A stretch of 64,000 nucleotides of DNA from JBBRHQ01 sp963720735 (GTDB lineage Bacteria; Actinomycetota; Thermoleophilia; Solirubrobacterales; 70-9): positions 1 through 64,000 of the forward strand of contig CAVRGL010000011.1 in assembly GCA_963720735.1 (NCBI GenBank), in the 5' to 3' direction. The notes beneath the pieces are model-generated. The model saw nothing but the letters and a program-made list of their open reading frames with translations, did not search any database and was not told the origin of the DNA. The number at the start of each line of letters is the position of its first letter. Positions within the stretch are counted from its first letter, which is position 1. The translations under genes and the position numbers were made by a program. This document shows, in pieces, positions 59,496 to 64,000 of this stretch.

Positions 59496-60806
59496 TCAGT
59501 CGTCGCCGGAGTGTCCCGAATCCGGCTTCGTTACCAGCTCGGTCCCGTCCGAGCCCGACGAGCCCTCATGTCCGCTTGAACCGTCGCCGGAACCCTCGTG
59601 CCCGGAGGGCTCGCTGGTCGGCCCAGAGCTGCCGCCGCCGCCCGATCCGTCGTCCGTCCCCCCGGAGGTGTCGCCGGAGCCGCCACCCCCTGAGCTCTCA
59701 CCGCCGCCGTGATGCTCGCCTCCAGAAGGCTCGGCGGGATTATCTCCTCCGCCAGAGCCGCCCTGGTGCTCGCCGTCCCCGCCACCGCCGTGTCCAGCGT
59801 CACCGGACCCGGAGCTGCCCGAGGGACCGTGCCCCTCGGAGGCGGTCTCGGAATGCCCGCTGCCGACTCCGCTGGCGCCGATGGTCGAGTTGCCATCGTT
59901 CGAGCCGCGGTTGGAGTCTGCGCCGCCACCGTTCCGGGAGGAGCCGGTGGCGCCGGGCCGTCCATTGCCTTTTAGCCGGTCCTGAGGTGATCCGGCCCGG
60001 TCTGCTCCGCCGCCTCCCCCCGGGCCCATCGCAGACCGGTGGTGCTCGGCGATGATCGTCTCCTGGCTCGGGGACGGGTGGGAGTGCCGGTGCAGCGCCA
60101 CTCCCGCCCCGACTGCGCCACCGAGCGCCAGCACGCCGACCAGGGCCTTGGCCGCCAGCGCCCCGCCGGCGCCGGTCCCGGCCGCCGCCGGGGCGCTCAT
60201 CCCCTCGAGCAGCTGCCTCATTACCGGCATCGGGACGAGGACGCCGAGGCCCTCGCGCAGGGCGATGCGCCCGCGGTGGATCAGCTGCCGGGCGGCGGCG
60301 ACAGAGACCCCCATCGTCTCCCCGATCTCTCGGTGGCTCCTGCCCTCCATCTCGCGCTTGATCAGCGCCTCTCGCTGCGTGTCGGGGAGCGCCTGGACAC
60401 CCGCCAGGACCGCGGCAAGCGCCTCGCGGCGCTCCAGCGCCTGGGGCGGTTGCTCGACCCCGTCGAAGTTCTCGTCCAGATGGTCCATGGCCGGCCCGGC
60501 GTCACGGATGCTGTTGAAAGCCGTGTTGCGGACGATGGTGTAGAGCCAGGGGCGCAGATTGAGCTCGGCCTCGCCGTCGCGGATCTTCGGCAGCGCTCGC
60601 GCGATCGCGTCCTGGACGACGTCGTCGGCCCGGTCCGGAGGCACGATCGTCGCGGCGTAGCGGACCAGTGCCGGGCGGTAGCGCCGCACCACCTCCTCCA
60701 GCGCGGGCCCGTGCCCCTCGCGGGCGAGCATCACGAGGCGCCGATCGGGCTGGGCCCGCAGCGCCGGGCCCACCAGGACGCGTGCCGGAATGCGCGCAGG
60801 GGTCAT
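59496..60806 (-). CDS. ECF sigma factor fused to a membrane helix and a Gly/Ser/His/Asp-rich tail
   Basis: A 436-residue protein. Sigma region 2 (about 28–100: LEEVVRRYRPALVRYAATIV, DDVVQDAIARALPKI, then LRPWLYTIVRNTAFNSIRD) and region 4 (about 125–185: LPDTQREALIKREMEGRSHR, EIGETMGVSVAAARQLIHRG) are complete. A hydrophobic helix (about 214–237, GALAAKALVGVLALGGAVGA) follows, then about 190 residues rich in Gly, Ser, His, Asp and Glu, presumably outside the cell. Usual ECF factors are about 180–200 residues. No anti-sigma gene is adjacent. Membrane release by proteolysis is an inference. Confidence 0.8.
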   Translation of the reverse strand: MTPARIPARVLVGPALRAQPDRRLVMLAREGHGPALEEVVRRYRPALVRYAATIVPPDRADDVVQDAIARALPKIRDGEAELNLRPWLYTIVRNTAFNSIRDAGPAMDHLDENFDGVEQPPQALERREALAAVLAGVQALPDTQREALIKREMEGRSHREIGETMGVSVAAARQLIHRGRIALREGLGVLVPMPVMRQLLEGMSAPAAAGTGAGGALAAKALVGVLALGGAVGAGVALHRHSHPSPSQETIIAEHHRSAMGPGGGGGADRAGSPQDRLKGNGRPGATGSSRNGGGADSNRGSNDGNSTIGASGVGSGHSETASEGHGPSGSSGSGDAGHGGGGDGEHQGGSGGGDNPAEPSGGEHHGGGESSGGGGSGDTSGGTDDGSGGGGSSGPTSEPSGHEGSGDGSSGHEGSSGSDGTELVTKPDSGHSGDD

Positions 60807-60946
60807 CTCGGCTCGCTCATCGGCATCTGCACGGCTTTCGGGAACGATCTCGGCGCGGGACTCGGCACATGGACGATTGGAATACGGGGAGAGCGCAGGA
60901 GAGGCTCAACCGTGAAACCCGGCACGCGATCGAAGATAACGCCGGA

Positions 60947-62113
60947 TCAGGCGAGGCCTGCGGGCACCGCAGCCGGCGACCGCCGCTCCCGGGCATCGGC
61001 GGTCGAGGCGACGAACTCCGGCGGTGCGATCTGCAGGTAGTGGCCGAAGGACCAGTCGACGAACCGCTTGCTCTCCATCCCTTCGAGGAGGCGGGCCAGG
61101 AGGCGGGGAGGCACCCTGGGGACGAGCTGCTGGACGCGCAGCATCGACTCGAACTTCCACCGGTGCGCTCCGCTGAACTCCTCGTAGTCGGCGAGAGCCC
61201 GGCCGCGCGACTTGCCCCCGTCGAGAACGGCCCGAAGCTCCCGGCCGCAGGCGATGGCAAAGTAGAAGGCGGTGCGGATTCCCTCGGCGGTCAGCGGCAG
61301 GCAATGGCCGGCCGAGTCGCCGGCGAAGAAGACCCCGGTGTCGGTGGCCGGCCGCAGCCGGTGGGGGATCCAGTTGCCCTGGTAGCGGACGCTCTCGACC
61401 CCGAGCCGGTCGGCAAGCTCCACGGTCGGCTGCTTGACGTGGAAGCGAGGATCGAAGGAACCCACCCCGACCCGGACCTCGTCGCCCGCAGGGAAGCTCC
61501 AGCCGTAGCCCGCCGGCACGACGCCTCGCTCGATCCAGATCTCGAGGTCCTCCGAGGCGCTCCAGGGATGGACCTCGAGCCCGCGCGAGAGCCGGGCCTC
61601 GGGCGGCTGGACGTTCTCCCCGCTGCCGAGGACGCGGCGCCAGCCGAGGCAGTCGACCACCAGCGGCGCCGAGATCACCCCGCGGTCGGTGGCCACGCCG
61701 ATCGCTCCATCGCCGTTCGCCGCCGGTGCCCGCCCCTCGACCGTCGCCGTCTCGAACTCCGCCTCGCAGCCCTCCCAGAGGATCCGGCAGAGGGTGCGGT
61801 AGTCGAAGGTCGAGAAGGTCCACGGGAGCTCCATGCGGACCGTCGTTTGGGGCGTGTGGATGATCAGCTCCCCGAAGGTCTGACGGATCGAGTCCTCGAG
61901 GCCGAGGGCGGTCAGCCACCCGGTCGGCGCCGCGCAGGCCGAGGTCTGGCGCTCGCCGATCTCGTAGCGGTCGCAGACCAGGACGTCGGCGCCCGAGCCG
62001 GCCAGCTCGCGGGCAAGCGCCAACCCGGCGAAGCTGGCCCCGCAGACGAGCACATCGCGAGTGCCGCCGATCGGGGTCCGCTCGGCGCCGCGCTTGGTCT
62101 CTCGCCGGGGCAT
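60947..62113 (-). CDS. Geranylgeranyl-reductase-family FAD-dependent oxidoreductase
   Basis: A 388-residue flavoprotein. FAD site near the start: VLVCGASFAGLALARELAGS (Gly-rich loop with one substitution) and VLVCDRYEIGERQTSACAAP; second FAD motif GVFFAGDSAGHCLPLTAEGI, then RTAFYFAIACGRELRA. This matches the geranylgeranyl reductase/digeranylgeranylglycerophospholipid reductase family, which saturates isoprenoid chains of quinones or lipids; the exact substrate is unknown. ATG 62113 (MPRRETKRG) is the preferred start. It is upstream of the ECF gene on the same strand, 140 bp apart, and divergent from rpsA. Confidence 0.82.
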   Translation of the reverse strand: MPRRETKRGAERTPIGGTRDVLVCGASFAGLALARELAGSGADVLVCDRYEIGERQTSACAAPTGWLTALGLEDSIRQTFGELIIHTPQTTVRMELPWTFSTFDYRTLCRILWEGCEAEFETATVEGRAPAANGDGAIGVATDRGVISAPLVVDCLGWRRVLGSGENVQPPEARLSRGLEVHPWSASEDLEIWIERGVVPAGYGWSFPAGDEVRVGVGSFDPRFHVKQPTVELADRLGVESVRYQGNWIPHRLRPATDTGVFFAGDSAGHCLPLTAEGIRTAFYFAIACGRELRAVLDGGKSRGRALADYEEFSGAHRWKFESMLRVQQLVPRVPPRLLARLLEGMESKRFVDWSFGHYLQIAPPEFVASTADARERRSPAAVPAGLA

Positions 62114-62168
62114 GGGAGCAGCGTAGAGGCTGACGCAGCCGGGCCGGCGCCCCCGAGCGTCGTTCTGC

Positions 62169-62174
62169 CACAAT
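62169..62174 (+). promoter_or_regulatory. Putative -10 box (CACAAT) of rpsA
   Basis: CACAAT ends seven bases before the rpsA GTG. It lies in the 68-bp divergent gap to the flavoprotein gene. Confidence 0.3.
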
Positions 62175-62181
62175 CTCCGCC

Positions 62182-63678
62182 GTGTCCACACCCGACACAC
62201 TGGCCGCCCCTGCCCAGGAGGGCACCCCCGTGGAGGGTTCGAACGGCCTGCTGCTCGAGGTCGACGGCAGGATCGTGCCCAACTACGCCGCGACCATGGT
62301 CACCTTCGACGAGGGGGACGTGGTCACCGGAAACGTGGTGCGGATCGACAAGGACGAGGTCCTCGTCGACATCGGCTACAAGTCGGAGGGAGTCATCCCC
62401 TCGAACGAGCTCTCGATCCGCAAGTCGGTGGACCCCTCCGACGAGGTCGAGCTCGGCGAGGAGGTCGACGCCCTCGTCCTCACCAAGGAGGATCAGGAAG
62501 GGCGCCTCATCCTCTCCAAGAAGCGGGCCCGCTTCGAGAAGGCCTGGCGCCGCATCGAGGCGGCCGCCGAGTCGGGCGAGCCGGTCGAGGGAACGGTGAT
62601 CGAGGTCGTCAAGGGCGGTCTGATCCTCGACCTCGGCGTCCGCGGCTTCCTCCCCGCCTCGCTGGTCGACATCCGCCGCGTCCACAACCTCGACGAGTTC
62701 ATGAGCCAGAAGCTCGAGTGCAAGGTGATCGAGCTCAACCGCAGCCGCAACAACGTCGTACTCTCGCGCCGCGCCGTCCTCGAGGAGGAGCGCAAGGAGG
62801 TCCGCGAGCAGATCCTCGGGAGGTTGCAGCCGGGCCAGGTCGTCGAGGGCAAGATCTCGAACATCGTCGACTTCGGCGCCTTCGTCGACCTCGACGGGAT
62901 CGACGGGCTGATCCACATCTCCGAGCTCTCCTGGAGCCACGTAAACCATCCCTCCGAGGTGGTGGCGATCGGCGACACGGTGCGCATCAAGGTGCTCGAC
63001 ATAGACCGCGACCGCCAGCGGATCTCTCTCGGCCTCAAGCAGACGCAGGAGGACCCGTGGCAGCGCGTGGTCAGCACCCATCGCCCGGGCGACGTGCTCG
63101 AGGGCAAGGTGACCAAGGTCGTTGCCTTCGGCGCCTTCGTCGAGATCCTCCCCGGGGTGGAGGGGCTGGTCCACATCTCCGAGCTCGCCGACCACCATGT
63201 CGAGAACCCGAGCGAGGTGGTCGAGTCGGGAGCGATGCTCAACGTGAAGATCCTCGAGATCGACGAGGAGCGCCGCCGCCTCTCGCTCAGCATCAAGCGG
63301 GTCGAGGGTCAGAACATGCCCCTCAAGGACCTCGGCGCCGCGGTCCAGGAGGCCCAGGCCGCAGCGGTTGAGGCGGCGCCGTCGGAGACCCCCGATCTCG
63401 ACCTCTCCGAGGAGGTCTTCGCCGAGCCTCCGCCCGTTGTGGAGGAGCCCGAAGCCGCAGCACAGCCCGAGCAGCCCGCCGCCGAATCCGAGCCTGATGC
63501 CGAGCGGGAGGGCTCGGAGGACCCCGCCGAGGCTCACGAGGGCGAGTCGGTGATCGAGCGACCGGATTCGCCCGATGGCACCGACGAAGCGGCTGCCGAA
63601 GACGCCGAGCCCGGGGCTGTCGAGAGCCCCGACCCCCCCGGACGCGAAGCGGAGGACGTGTCGGGCAGTAATTCCTGA
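62182..63678 (+). CDS. rpsA: 30S ribosomal protein bS1, four S1 domains
   Basis: RNA-binding protein that helps mRNA onto the 30S subunit. Four S1 domains are visible: about 45–110 (VVTGNVVRIDKDEVLVDIGY), 132–195 (PVEGTVIEVVKGGLILDLGV), 212–285 (VVEGKISNIVDFGAFVDLDG) and 302–370 (VLEGKVTKVVAFGAFVEILP). An acidic tail (about 385–498) follows. Its last 14 residues (PPGREAEDVSGSNS) are encoded by a copy of the repeat also found in trpB, in the same frame. Start GTG 62182. coaE begins 10 bp after the stop, a conserved actinobacterial pair. Confidence 0.95.
   Translation: MSTPDTLAAPAQEGTPVEGSNGLLLEVDGRIVPNYAATMVTFDEGDVVTGNVVRIDKDEVLVDIGYKSEGVIPSNELSIRKSVDPSDEVELGEEVDALVLTKEDQEGRLILSKKRARFEKAWRRIEAAAESGEPVEGTVIEVVKGGLILDLGVRGFLPASLVDIRRVHNLDEFMSQKLECKVIELNRSRNNVVLSRRAVLEEERKEVREQILGRLQPGQVVEGKISNIVDFGAFVDLDGIDGLIHISELSWSHVNHPSEVVAIGDTVRIKVLDIDRDRQRISLGLKQTQEDPWQRVVSTHRPGDVLEGKVTKVVAFGAFVEILPGVEGLVHISELADHHVENPSEVVESGAMLNVKILEIDEERRRLSLSIKRVEGQNMPLKDLGAAVQEAQAAAVEAAPSETPDLDLSEEVFAEPPPVVEEPEAAAQPEQPAAESEPDAEREGSEDPAEAHEGESVIERPDSPDGTDEAAAEDAEPGAVESPDPPGREAEDVSGSNS
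63626..63676 (+). repeat. Repeat family 2 copy at the 3' end of rpsA
   Basis: The core CCGGACGCGAAGCGGAGGA (63638–63656) is identical to the one in trpB. It is flanked by GCCCCGAC (63626–63633) and GTCGGGC (63660–63666), which pair with one bulge. It supplies the final codons of rpsA, and the stop lies just beyond. Confidence 0.75.
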
Positions 63679-63688
63679 GCGGGGACCG

Positions 63689-64000
63689 ATGGCCCCGCTG
63701 AAGATCGGGCTCACCGGGGGGATCGCCGCCGGCAAGTCCGAGGCCCTGGCGGCATTCGGGCGCCTCGGGGCGGCGACCATCTCGAGTGATGCGATCGTCC
63801 ACGAGTTGCTCGACGACGAGCCGATGATCAGCGCGATCGCGGCGAGGTGGGGGGACGGTGTGATCGTCGACGGCGCCGTCGACCGCTCGCGGGTGGGTGA
63901 GATCGTCTTCGCCGACCGGGACGAGCTGGCCTGGCTGGAGGCGCAGGTCCATCCGTTGGTCGGCTCGCGGATCGCCTCCTGGCTCGAGTCGCTTCCCGCC
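63689..64000 (+). CDS. coaE: Dephospho-CoA kinase, N-terminal part
   Basis: Last step of coenzyme A synthesis, phosphorylation of dephospho-CoA. Only the first 104 residues are inside the window. P-loop GLTGGIAAGKSEALAAF, DAIVHELLDDEP (the DADxxxH-type motif, reading SDAIVHEL) and EAQVHPLVGSRIASWL are typical. ATG 63689 is 10 bp after the rpsA stop. The gene runs off the right edge in frame without interruption. Confidence 0.93.
   Translation, partial: MAPLKIGLTGGIAAGKSEALAAFGRLGAATISSDAIVHELLDDEPMISAIAARWGDGVIVDGAVDRSRVGEIVFADRDELAWLEAQVHPLVGSRIASWLESLPA

Overview
The window is about 64 kb of very GC-rich DNA packed with genes on both strands. Its core gene content and neighbourhoods are those of an actinobacterium: rodA–rng–rplU–rpmA–obg–proB–proA–nadD–rsfS, hrcA–dnaJ–prmA–murI, yqeY–phoH–ybeY–era, hisIE–trpEGDC, and polA near rpsA–coaE. 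The gene order together with the DUF3052, SpoIIM-like and ComEA/ComEC genes makes me think of Thermoleophilia (Solirubrobacterales-like). That placement is inference and was not tested. The first 1.3 kb holds several frameshifts in otherwise normal genes while the remaining 62.7 kb reads cleanly, so the left edge looks like low-quality contig-end sequence.

Layout. 1–8.4 kb: cell-wall elongation (RodA fragment), RNase E/G, ribosomal proteins bL21 and bL27, Obg, proline synthesis, NAD synthesis and the ribosome silencing factor. 8.4–14.9 kb: a DivIVA-like protein, tRNA-Ala(GGC), a SpoIIM-like membrane protein, a DUF3052 fusion, an ArsR–SRPBCC pair, leuS and a cupin. 14.9–25 kb: comEA, comEC, holA, rpsT (reverse), murJ, a large membrane protein and lepA. 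25–35.9 kb: small SnoaL, YbjQ, MaoC and VOC proteins, heat-shock regulation (hrcA, dnaJ), prmA, murI and the yqeY–phoH–ybeY–era block. 35.9–49.2 kb: hisIE and a complete set of tryptophan genes split in two (trpEGDC, then trpFBA). Between the halves lie a 4 x 68-bp tandem repeat, an HtrA protease, a giant BTAD/AAA+ regulator on the reverse strand and a small secreted protein. 49.2–58.6 kb: a methyltransferase fusion, a probably pyrophosphate-dependent phosphofructokinase, a truncated binding lipoprotein, malic enzyme, an AbiEi/DUF559-like protein and polA. 58.6–64 kb: a calcium-binding-repeat secreted protein, an ECF sigma factor fused to a membrane segment and a Gly/Ser/His/Asp-rich tail, a geranylgeranyl-reductase-like flavoprotein, rpsA and the start of coaE.

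The most unusual signal is a set of dispersed palindromic repeats that enter protein-coding genes. One family lies in frame inside trpB and at the end of rpsA, where both are translated as PGREAE, and it also forms two hairpins in the 31.6–31.8 kb gap. A second family provides the start codon and N-terminus of murI and is tandemly amplified four-fold after trpC. Two further perfect palindromes sit inside leuS. Other points of interest are a recurrent -10-like box 6–9 nt before many start codons (leaderless transcription), the membrane-tailed sigma factor, and the SARP-like direct repeat upstream of the BTAD regulator. I see no CRISPR array, insertion sequence, prophage or rRNA operon.
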